Source of the DNA: Formosa agariphila KMM 3901
GTDB taxonomy: Bacteria > Bacteroidota > Bacteroidia > Flavobacteriales > Flavobacteriaceae
Length of the DNA: 64,000 nt
Direction of reading: 5' to 3'
Assembly (NCBI RefSeq): GCF_000723205.1
Contig: NZ_HG315671.1
Span: forward strand, 3,608,001 to 3,672,000
Shown: piece after piece, positions 10,136 to 17,858 of the stretch
How positions within the stretch are numbered: the stretch's first letter is position 1
Layout: every line of letters starts with the position of its first letter
Notes under the pieces: generated by a model
Seen by the model: the letters and a program-made list of their open reading frames with translations, nothing else
What the model was told of the DNA's origin: nothing
Databases searched by the model: none
Program-made: the position numbers and the translations under genes

Positions 10136-11598
10136 TCTTTAAGAATTAAAGCATTTTTAAACACTTTGTTTGTATTGTTTAAATTAATTAGAAAGCCATT
10201 TATAACGGCATAATTAACGGCATCATTTTTCTTAAGTATAAAAGTAGGATTTACTCCCACACCAATGCGAAATTCAGGAACCTTAAAATCTTCGCTTATA
10301 ATATGTATTGGAAGTTGTGTATACTTTTTAGAGTCTTTTAAATCCGACACTCTTACATAGGTATAACCCGATTTTAATAGTTCATTTACTTTCTGAGAAT
10401 TTAAATCCTTCACATTGGCAAATATTTCTGGATACACTTTTCCTTCAACAATAGTATAACCTTTAGCATTAAAATCGTCGTAGCCATAAAATGTACTCAA
10501 ATCTCCTTGATCAATAATTCGCCCCACATTATAGTAGTTTACATGCTCGTCGACATCCTTCTCTGTATAATTAATACCTAAGTCTAGAACATAGTTTTTG
10601 TCCAAAAGATTATATGTAACTTCGGTTAATTTAAGGTCGAACAGTTTTCTATCGTTTTGAGGAATTTTTTCATAATCTTCAATAGATATCTTTTTGTAAT
10701 TTTCGTTTGCAATCACATAAATTGCAGAAAGAATAGACACGTAATTAAGCTTGCGTATTTCCTGTTTTTCTTGATCATTTTTATACCCACCAGATTCTAT
10801 TAAAATGGCACTCGTACCCCATTTCTGAATATTATCACCAAAAGCTCTTGGTTCGAAATCGTCGTTATATCGTCCCACCTGCCCTTTGGCATATTGTTGA
10901 ATAATAGTATTCATAAACACAATAACTTTCATTGCATTTCCGCGAACATCATTTATATCTTTTTCATAATTATAGGCAGGAGCCAAATAAGAAACCGTTG
11001 CAGGTTTACTTGTACGTTCTGCATTATAATATCGGCTTTGATCATGAAGATTGAAACCAAAATCGGCATCTAAACTATCGCGAACACGCTTTAATATTTG
11101 CCCTTCTGGCGATTGTAATCTTAAAGCATCCCTATTTACATCTATCCCTAAAGCATTACGACGCTGAAAAACTTCTGCACCATCAGGATTAAGCATAGGC
11201 AAAAAATGTAATGTTAGTTTACTTAAAATTTCTGCTTTTTCAGCTTTAAATTCATCACTATCTAAAAAATTAAAAATATCGAAAATAGCCTGTGTTGCTG
11301 TGGTTTCATCACCATGCATTTGCGACCATAGAAAAACATCTACCGAACCACTACCAATACTTATTAAATTAATAGCACGCCCTTCGATGGACGACCCTAC
11401 ATGTTTTACAATATATTTTTTATCTAACCTCAACCTTTTTATAAACGGTTGTATATCGCTATGTTTTAAACGCCTTGTAGAAAACTCTTCAACTTTATAT
11501 TTATCATATTCTTTATAAAGTTGTGAAGTAAAGTTAATGTTTTGAGCAAATACAGTTGCTGTAATCACAAGAAGAATACTGCTTAATATATATTTCAT
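10132..11598 (-). CDS. Secreted M14-family zinc carboxypeptidase
   Basis: I place the start at ATG 11598 because the translation from there begins with a clean signal peptide (MKYILSSILLVITATVFAQ). An upstream in-frame ATG at 11637 would add 13 charged residues and run into the amidase gene. Zinc-binding HGDE (His95, Glu98), FNLHDQS with the third ligand, and ILIESGGY with the catalytic Glu identify a funnelin-type M14 peptidase. It removes C-terminal residues from peptides in the periplasm; in this neighbourhood murein peptides are plausible substrates. It lies 4 bases after the amidase gene, in the same operon. Confidence 0.87.
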   Translation of the reverse strand: MKYILSSILLVITATVFAQNINFTSQLYKEYDKYKVEEFSTRRLKHSDIQPFIKRLRLDKKYIVKHVGSSIEGRAINLISIGSGSVDVFLWSQMHGDETTATQAIFDIFNFLDSDEFKAEKAEILSKLTLHFLPMLNPDGAEVFQRRNALGIDVNRDALRLQSPEGQILKRVRDSLDADFGFNLHDQSRYYNAERTSKPATVSYLAPAYNYEKDINDVRGNAMKVIVFMNTIIQQYAKGQVGRYNDDFEPRAFGDNIQKWGTSAILIESGGYKNDQEKQEIRKLNYVSILSAIYVIANENYKKISIEDYEKIPQNDRKLFDLKLTEVTYNLLDKNYVLDLGINYTEKDVDEHVNYYNVGRIIDQGDLSTFYGYDDFNAKGYTIVEGKVYPEIFANVKDLNSQKVNELLKSGYTYVRVSDLKDSKKYTQLPIHIISEDFKVPEFRIGVGVNPTFILKKNDAVNYAVINGFLINLNNTNKVFKNALILKD

Positions 11599-11602
11599 GG
11601 TC

Positions 11603-12286
11603 TTATTTTTTTTTACTCGGAGTTGTTTTAAATTCATTCTTAAGCGTCCCTGCTTTAACAGCTTCTAAAAATGTTTTCCCTGGATCTGTTTTTTCTGTTC
11701 TGTACCCATTATCTTTTTCTAACCATAACGGATGGCCTTCAAAATTTGAATACTCGTAATGACCAATAAGATAGTCTATTGGATATTTCTTACTTAAATA
11801 ATTAACTAATTTAATGTTTGCTTTAACCTGAAGTTCGGTTAAAGGTAAGTCTTTAGAGCCTCCAACATTTTCGATACCTATAGCACAATGGTTTAAACCT
11901 ATTACATGCCTTGCCATTGTGGTTTCTGGCATTAACCTATAAATGGTACCATCGCGATCTACTAAAAATTGAGAAGACACATTTAATGCACTCGCACTAT
12001 TGATTTCTGTTCTAAAATTAGGTAGCAATGGATTTTTAAAAGCTTCGTAAGATTGTTCTAAGGTTGGTATCACCGTCCAATGCAACACAATCATTTTTGG
12101 AACTATTGTAGGTTCTGTTTGTTTTAAACCGTAATGTTCGTCAAGATATTCAAGCGTTAATTCGTTACGCTCTTCATTAAAAACAATAGGCTTGTCAACA
12201 ATTTTATTTTGCACACCACAAGAGACAAAAACAGAAAGCAGAATTACTATTTTAAAATAATTTTTAAAAGTTAAAACCATAAGCAT
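11603..12286 (-). CDS. N-acetylmuramoyl-L-alanine amidase (Amidase_2) lipoprotein
   Basis: This 227-residue protein has a lipoprotein signal (VFVSCG). The Amidase_2/PGRP-like zinc fold is recognisable from IVLHWT (first His), SSQFLVDRDGTIYRLMPET, ARHVIGLNHCAIGIENVG, LIGHYEYS and KTDPGKTF. It should hydrolyse the bond between MurNAc and L-Ala in peptidoglycan or muropeptides. It is the first gene of a two-gene operon with the M14 peptidase. An alternative start exists two codons downstream (ATG 12280). Confidence 0.87.
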   Translation of the reverse strand: MLMVLTFKNYFKIVILLSVFVSCGVQNKIVDKPIVFNEERNELTLEYLDEHYGLKQTEPTIVPKMIVLHWTVIPTLEQSYEAFKNPLLPNFRTEINSASALNVSSQFLVDRDGTIYRLMPETTMARHVIGLNHCAIGIENVGGSKDLPLTELQVKANIKLVNYLSKKYPIDYLIGHYEYSNFEGHPLWLEKDNGYRTEKTDPGKTFLEAVKAGTLKNEFKTTPSKKK

Positions 12287-12481
12287 CTTTAATTTTGAAC
12301 TTAATAACGTAGTAAAACGTCGACAAGTTAATCAATTTTACAAAACGATTCCTTGAAACCAAAGAAAGGTCAGTCATTTTTACACAACTTATAAAACGCT
12401 ATTGTTATAGATGGAGTTTCTTTATTTTATGACTTAAGCATTCTAAAAATTATGTAAATTGCGACACAAACAACTCATGTT

Positions 12482-12883
12482 ATGAAACACTTATTTATTA
12501 TCCTTATTGCAGTAATCTGTTTTTCTTGTAACTCTGATGACGATGGAGCTAGAAACACAACATTTCATACACCCACTTGGATTCAAGGCACTTGGTATGT
12601 ACAAGGCTCAACTAATTTATCTGGTGTTAAATTTACAACAGACGACTTTTGCGAAATTGAATCTGGCACAGAAACTTGCTATAAAAATATCGCAGACCAA
12701 TCTAACGGTTATATTTTTGTAGATGAAGATATTATTTCTGATACCGAATATGAATTTGAACTTGAATACGAAGGAGAACCTGGCGTAGAAAGAGAGGTGG
12801 AATTTCATTTTAGAAAAATATCGGAGACCCAAATGGTTTCTATCGAAGATGGAATTGAAAGAGTTACCTACACTAAACAATAA
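12482..12883 (+). CDS. Small lipoprotein of unknown function (lipocalin-like size)
   Basis: The 133-residue protein begins with a lipoprotein signal peptide ending at CFSC, then a DDDG stretch commonly seen in surface-exposed Bacteroidota lipoproteins. The remainder is acidic and beta-rich (WIQGTWYVQGS at the start of the mature part, ISETQMVSI near the end), which resembles small lipocalin-like proteins. I do not recognise a family. It is a single-gene unit with its own terminator. Confidence 0.75.
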   Translation: MKHLFIILIAVICFSCNSDDDGARNTTFHTPTWIQGTWYVQGSTNLSGVKFTTDDFCEIESGTETCYKNIADQSNGYIFVDEDIISDTEYEFELEYEGEPGVEREVEFHFRKISETQMVSIEDGIERVTYTKQ

Positions 12884-12903
12884 AAAAAACACTATAATTC
12901 TAA

Positions 12904-12933
12904 AAAGCTTCAGACATCCTCTGAAGCTTTTTT
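12904..12933 (+). terminator. Intrinsic terminator after the small lipoprotein gene
   Basis: AAAGCTTCAGA (12904-12914) and TCTGAAGCTTT (12920-12930) form a perfect 11-bp stem with a 5-nt loop followed by T residues. Confidence 0.9.
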
Positions 12934-13052
12934 GCTTTAATACACTTACCGATTAGGTTGTTTTTTAAATATCACAAGACATCTAATCAATAGAACTACA
13001 GGTTTAATTTTCAGATTGCTTTAATCTATTATTTAACACCTTCTTAATTTCT

Positions 13053-13066
13053 TGTTATTAATAACA
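13053..13066. promoter_or_regulatory. Perfect 14-bp palindrome upstream of the DUF2914 gene
   Basis: TGTTATTAATAACA reads identically on both strands. It lies about 40 bases upstream of the -7 box at 13107 and is therefore placed like an upstream activator or repressor site. Confidence 0.4.
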
Positions 13067-13106
13067 CAAAGCATGAAAAACTAATCTAATGCGGTTTTTA
13101 TTCTAT

Positions 13107-13114
13107 TATATTTG
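13107..13114 (+). promoter_or_regulatory. Bacteroidota -7 promoter box (TAnnTTTG) of the DUF2914 gene
   Basis: TATATTTG matches the Bacteroidota -7 consensus and lies 19 bases before ATG 13133. It overlaps a possible TTG start at 13112, which argues that translation starts at 13133 and not at that TTG. No convincing -33 TTTG is visible. Confidence 0.5.
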
Positions 13115-13132
13115 CTCTGCCTAAAACCGATT

Positions 13133-14248
13133 ATGAAACGTGCTTTGGTAACATTTAAGAATAGTGGTTTACGAAAATTTATCCGTAAACATCAAAAATA
13201 TGCTCCTGTTTTATTCTTTATTGGCGGATTTATTTTTGACACACTTACGCTTGGCCGTATAGACAGACTCTACGACCTTACTGTGCTTTGCCTGCACATG
13301 ACATCTTTAAGCATTACACTATATTTATATAATTTGGCAGACGATGGTAAATGGAAAAACACATTTCTAGAGCGTTTTGAAGAGTACTTTCCGCTAGCCA
13401 TACAGTTCTTTTTTGGCGGACTTTCTAGTGCTTACGTGGTTTACTTTTCCCGAAGTGTATCTCTATCTAAAACGGCTTCTTTTTTTCTCATTTTAGTCAC
13501 ATTATTATTTGCTAATGAAGTTTTAAAAAAGCGTATCTCTAATAAATATTTACAGTTTGGTGTTTATTATTTTATCTGTTTTACATTTTTCAGTTTTATG
13601 ATTCCGGTATTCATTAAAGAAATGAATCCTACAATTTTTATAATTTCAGGGCTAGTCAGTTTAAGCTGTACATTATTATTAATTACCTTTATTTACAGCA
13701 AAAGCCCAAGCACCCGAGCAGAAATCCGTTTAGGAAAATTATTTTCTATCATCTTCTCCATATACATTACCATTAATGTATTTTATTATTTTAAACTCAT
13801 TCCTCCTGTGCCTTTGGCTTTACAAACCGGAATTGTAGCGCATGACATTAAAGTGAAAGACAATACATATCTTGTAACTTTTGAGCAAAAAGACCCCATT
13901 ATATTTTGGAGAGATCACCATTCTAAATTCGTACGCAACCCAGATGCACCTGTATATATTTACTCATCGATATTTGCACCTACAGCATTAAAAAAATCAA
14001 TTATACACCGATGGAATTGGTACGATGAAACACAGGATACTTGGGTGACATTAGACAATATTAAATTTAATATTACCGGCGGAAGAAATGAAGGATATCG
14101 TGGCTATTCTTATAAAAACAATGTAAAATCTGGACTCTGGAAAGTTGAAGTATTAACTGAAGAAGAATTAGTTTTAGGTGTTATTGACTTCGAAATTATA
14201 ATAGATTCTTCTCAAAAACCAACACGCTTAATACAAAAGCAGTTTTAA
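13133..14248 (+). CDS. DUF2914 multi-pass membrane protein
   Basis: From ATG 13133 this encodes about 371 residues. The N-terminal two thirds hold about seven hydrophobic segments (for example APVLFFIGGFIFDTLTLG and VYYFICFTFFSFMIPVF). The C-terminal 130 residues match DUF2914: IIHRWNWYDETQDTW, ITGGRNEGYRGYSYK, and GLWKVEVLTEE. DUF2914 is a predicted beta-sandwich facing the periplasm. Its function is unknown, and the same protein type is common in Bacteroidota and Proteobacteria. It sits alone between terminated units. Confidence 0.82.
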   Translation: MKRALVTFKNSGLRKFIRKHQKYAPVLFFIGGFIFDTLTLGRIDRLYDLTVLCLHMTSLSITLYLYNLADDGKWKNTFLERFEEYFPLAIQFFFGGLSSAYVVYFSRSVSLSKTASFFLILVTLLFANEVLKKRISNKYLQFGVYYFICFTFFSFMIPVFIKEMNPTIFIISGLVSLSCTLLLITFIYSKSPSTRAEIRLGKLFSIIFSIYITINVFYYFKLIPPVPLALQTGIVAHDIKVKDNTYLVTFEQKDPIIFWRDHHSKFVRNPDAPVYIYSSIFAPTALKKSIIHRWNWYDETQDTWVTLDNIKFNITGGRNEGYRGYSYKNNVKSGLWKVEVLTEEELVLGVIDFEIIIDSSQKPTRLIQKQF

Positions 14249-14305
14249 AAATTAACAATTAAAAATAAAGAACTCCACTTAATTTTTACACGTTTTACAC
14301 CTACC

Positions 14306-14321
14306 AAAAACACGTGTTTTT
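14306..14321. promoter_or_regulatory. Perfect 16-bp palindrome with CACGTG core upstream of the ATP-grasp operon
   Basis: AAAAACACGTGTTTTT is self-complementary over 16 bases. Immediately upstream, TTTTACAC occurs twice in direct orientation (14284-14291 and 14293-14300). The site is about 200 bases before the operon start at 14519. With no loop it is a poor terminator hairpin, so an operator is possible. Confidence 0.4.
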
Positions 14322-14518
14322 AACAATTTACCCAAAATATCATAAATCATATCTTTTAAAAATTAGTTATTACTTCAAAAAAGCACAAAAAAATTATTGA
14401 TACGTCATTTTAAAATATAAAAAACTTATAATTTCCAATCTTTAGCTTTTTTTCTTCAGTTCCTTTAGTTTTCGAGTAAAAATCAACTAAATTGTAGAGT
14501 CTTTAATTGGATTTATTT

Positions 14519-17500
14519 ATGGCTTTAAAAATAGTAATTACACACAAAACGAAATACAAGTACGACAGACTGGTATCTTTATCTCCACACATTTTTAGAT
14601 TACGACCAGCTCCACACAGTAGAACACCAATAGAAGCTTATTCTATTAAAATTACTCCCGAAGAGCAGTTTTTCAATTGGCAACAAGATCCATTTGGAAA
14701 TTATATGGCGAGATTAATTTTCCCTGAAAAAACAAAAGAATTAACTGTAGAAGTTGAAATTATAGCGGATTTAAAAACTATAAATCCTTTTGATTTTTTT
14801 GTAGAAGAAAGTGCTGAGGAATATCCGTTTACGTACACCGATACTATAAAAAAAGAGCTACTTCCATACTTAGAGGTTACTGAATCAGGACCACTATTAC
14901 AAGATTTTTTAAAAACTATCGATGTCACACCAAGAAAAACGATTTATTTCTTAATTGATATCAATCAGAAAATATATCAATATTTAAAATATAACATCCG
15001 AATGGATCCGGGTGTACAATCCTGCGAAGAAACATTAGATCACAGAACAGGGTCTTGTAGAGATTATGCTTGGTTATTTGTACAAACCTTACGCCATTTA
15101 GGATTTGGTGCGCGATTTGTTTCCGGATATATCGTACAATTAAAATCTGACGAAAAATCGTTAGATGGCCCTTCTGGCCCTGAGGAAGATTTTACAGACT
15201 TACACGCTTGGGCAGAGGTTTATCTTCCTGGTGCGGGTTGGATTGGTTTCGATGCGACCTCTGGATTATTAGCTGGAGAAGGCCATATTCCGCTTGCCTG
15301 TACACCGTCGTTTGAAAGTGCTGCTCCTGTAAGTGGAATGACAGATATTTGTGAAACAGAATTCGAATTTGAGAATTCAGTAAAACGTATTTTTGAATCT
15401 CCTCGCGTTACAAAACCTTATACCGAAGAACAATGGAAAGCCATATACAAACTCGGATTTAAAGTAGAAAAAGAACTTGAAAAAGGCGATGTAAGATTAA
15501 CCATGGGTGGAGAACCTACTTTTGTGTCTATAGACGATATGGAATCGGAAGAATGGAACACAGCTGCCGATGGTCCTCACAAACGCGAGCTTGCAAAAAA
15601 TTTAGCAGCAAAAATATACGACGAATACGATAACGGTAGTGTATTGCACCAAGCACAAGGAAAATGGTATCCAGGAGAACCATTACCACGTTGGCAAATA
15701 GAACTGTGTTGGAGAAAAGACGGAAAAAAGATTTGGCATAATAAGAAGTTATTATCCCTATTTTCCGATAATCCGCCACTTCCAGAAAATGCATCCGAAT
15801 TATTTTTAAAGACCTTAACTCAGAAATTAGATATTACAGATAAACACATTATTCCTGCCTACGAAGATGCGTTTTATTTTATGTGGGAAGAAGGTAAATT
15901 ACCTATAGATGTAGACCCTACGGTAGACGATGGTGCTTTATTAGTAAAAGATAAATTAAAGCAAATCCTTAAAGATGGAAAGTCGAAAGCTATAGGCCAT
16001 GTTTTACCTTTAAACAATACCTCAGAGACATGGTACACTAATGCTTGGAGTTTTAGACGTAAACACTTATTCTTAATTCCAGGAAACTCTCCTATCGGAT
16101 TACGATTACCTCTAGACTCATTGCTTAGAGATCCAGAATTTGGAGAATTTCCACAGCAACAACCCGATAATTTTACAAAAAAGAAAAAACTTCCTAGCTA
16201 CAAGAACATTGTTTTAAGACGTTCTAGAAAAGTTAAAGAAGACGGTATTTCTGAAGACACCAATAACTATTTTATCCGTACTGGTTTATGCGCCGAGGTT
16301 AGAGATGGTAAAATGCACTTATTTTTCCCGCCTTTAGATACTGCCGAAATCTTTTTAGACCTGGTATCTTCTATTGAAGCTACAGCAAAAGAACTTAAAA
16401 TCCCAGTGGTTTTAGAAGGTTACGATCCGCCAAAAGACAACCGATTAGAATCTATGAAAATTACGCCAGATCCTGGTGTAATAGAAGTAAATGTTCAGCC
16501 TGCAAAAAACTGGGGAGAACTTACACATAACACACTAACCTTATACAGACTCGCCAAAGAGTCGCGTTTAGGTACCGAAAAATTTATGTTAGATGGCAAA
16601 CACACCGGAACCGGAGGTGGAAACCATGTAACCTTAGGAGGCGTTACGCCTAAAGACAGTCCACTACTGCGTAAACCAAGTTTACTAAGAAGTTTACTAA
16701 CCTTCTGGCAACATCATCCTGGGCTATCGTACTTATTCTCTGGAGCTTTTATCGGAGCGACCAGTCAGGCGCCACGAATTGACGAAGCGCGTATGGAAAA
16801 TCTATACGAACTAGAGATCGCATTTAGTCAGATTCCAAAAAATGGAAAAGTTCCGTTTTGGTTAACCGACAGATTATTCCGTCACTTATTAACCGATTTA
16901 ACAGGAAATACACACCGTGCAGAATTCTGTATCGATAAATTATATTCTCCAGATTCATCGTCTGGACGTTTAGGAATATTAGAGCTTCGTGCTTTCGATA
17001 TGCCGCCACATCCACAGATGAGTTTAATGCAAAACCTACTAGTGAGAACATTAGTTGCATGGTTTTGGAAAAAACCTTACGAGCACGATTTAGTACGTTG
17101 GGGAACAGAATTACACGATAAATTCTTAACAGAACATTATGTAAGAGAAGATATTAAAGATATTGTTAGTCAGCTTAACAAAGCCGGATATAAATTTAAG
17201 GAAGACTGGTTTAACCCATTCTTCGAATTTAGATTCCCGCTTCATGGTATGGTCGAAATTAATAACATTAATTTAGAGTTACGCGCCGCTATCGAACCTT
17301 GGAATGTTTTAGGAGAAGAAATGACTGGAGGCGGAACAGCAAGATATGTAGACTCGTCGGTAGAACGTATTCAAGTTAAGGTGTCTCACTTTACCGAAGA
17401 GCGTTATGTACTAACGTGTAATGGTGTAAAAATCAATTTAAATAATACCGGTGTAAAAGGAGAATTTGTAGCAAGTATTCGTTATAAAGCTTGGAACCCG

Positions 17501-17851
17501 CACTCTTCGTTACACCCAACCATAGATGTAGACACACCTTTAGTTTTCGACATTATTGATACATGGAACAAACGCGCTATTGGGGGTTGCACCTATTTTG
17601 TGGCGCATCCAGGAGGACGTTCTTACGAAACGTATCCGATTAATAGCTATGAAGCTGAATCTAGGAGAATTAACCGTTTCTGGGATATTGGACATACTCA
17701 AGGAGAAATCTTTGAAGTAGAAAAAATTGAACAAGATGATAATAATTCGAGTAGAAATGTCGAAATTCACGGCAGTTCTAGAAAGTATAAATATCAGGAA
17801 CAACCAGTTAATTCTGAATTCCCTTATACCCTAGATTTAAGAAAAAAATAA
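14519..17851 (+). CDS. Transglutaminase-like protein with DUF2126 (large form)
   Basis: The start is ATG 14519; a TTG four codons upstream is less likely. The protein is about 1110 residues. Residues 1-80 form the N-terminal beta-rich transglutaminase domain (HKTKYKYDRLVSLSPHIFRL). The cysteine-protease-like core follows, with triad Cys180 (GSCRDYAWL), His229 (DLHAWAEVYLP) and Asp245 (GFDATSG). From about residue 310 to the end is DUF2126 (MGGEPTFVSIDD, TGGGNHVTLGG, ELRAFDMPPHP). It is the first gene of a tight three-gene operon with the ATP-grasp/alpha-E fusion (7-base gap). The family is widespread and its reaction is not established; amide-bond chemistry on a peptide is the usual prediction. 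Confidence 0.9.
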   Translation: MALKIVITHKTKYKYDRLVSLSPHIFRLRPAPHSRTPIEAYSIKITPEEQFFNWQQDPFGNYMARLIFPEKTKELTVEVEIIADLKTINPFDFFVEESAEEYPFTYTDTIKKELLPYLEVTESGPLLQDFLKTIDVTPRKTIYFLIDINQKIYQYLKYNIRMDPGVQSCEETLDHRTGSCRDYAWLFVQTLRHLGFGARFVSGYIVQLKSDEKSLDGPSGPEEDFTDLHAWAEVYLPGAGWIGFDATSGLLAGEGHIPLACTPSFESAAPVSGMTDICETEFEFENSVKRIFESPRVTKPYTEEQWKAIYKLGFKVEKELEKGDVRLTMGGEPTFVSIDDMESEEWNTAADGPHKRELAKNLAAKIYDEYDNGSVLHQAQGKWYPGEPLPRWQIELCWRKDGKKIWHNKKLLSLFSDNPPLPENASELFLKTLTQKLDITDKHIIPAYEDAFYFMWEEGKLPIDVDPTVDDGALLVKDKLKQILKDGKSKAIGHVLPLNNTSETWYTNAWSFRRKHLFLIPGNSPIGLRLPLDSLLRDPEFGEFPQQQPDNFTKKKKLPSYKNIVLRRSRKVKEDGISEDTNNYFIRTGLCAEVRDGKMHLFFPPLDTAEIFLDLVSSIEATAKELKIPVVLEGYDPPKDNRLESMKITPDPGVIEVNVQPAKNWGELTHNTLTLYRLAKESRLGTEKFMLDGKHTGTGGGNHVTLGGVTPKDSPLLRKPSLLRSLLTFWQHHPGLSYLFSGAFIGATSQAPRIDEARMENLYELEIAFSQIPKNGKVPFWLTDRLFRHLLTDLTGNTHRAEFCIDKLYSPDSSSGRLGILELRAFDMPPHPQMSLMQNLLVRTLVAWFWKKPYEHDLVRWGTELHDKFLTEHYVREDIKDIVSQLNKAGYKFKEDWFNPFFEFRFPLHGMVEINNINLELRAAIEPWNVLGEEMTGGGTARYVDSSVERIQVKVSHFTEERYVLTCNGVKINLNNTGVKGEFVASIRYKAWNPHSSLHPTIDVDTPLVFDIIDTWNKRAIGGCTYFVAHPGGRSYETYPINSYEAESRRINRFWDIGHTQGEIFEVEKIEQDDNNSSRNVEIHGSSRKYKYQEQPVNSEFPYTLDLRKK

Positions 17852-17858
17852 ACGATTA

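Noticed and set aside
11599-11637. Longer N-terminus for the M14 peptidase
   Set aside because: It would overlap the amidase gene and place charged residues ahead of a clean signal peptide.
13112-13132. TTG start for the DUF2914 protein
   Set aside because: The TTG lies inside the TAnnTTTG promoter box, so it would not be in the transcript; ATG 13133 was used.
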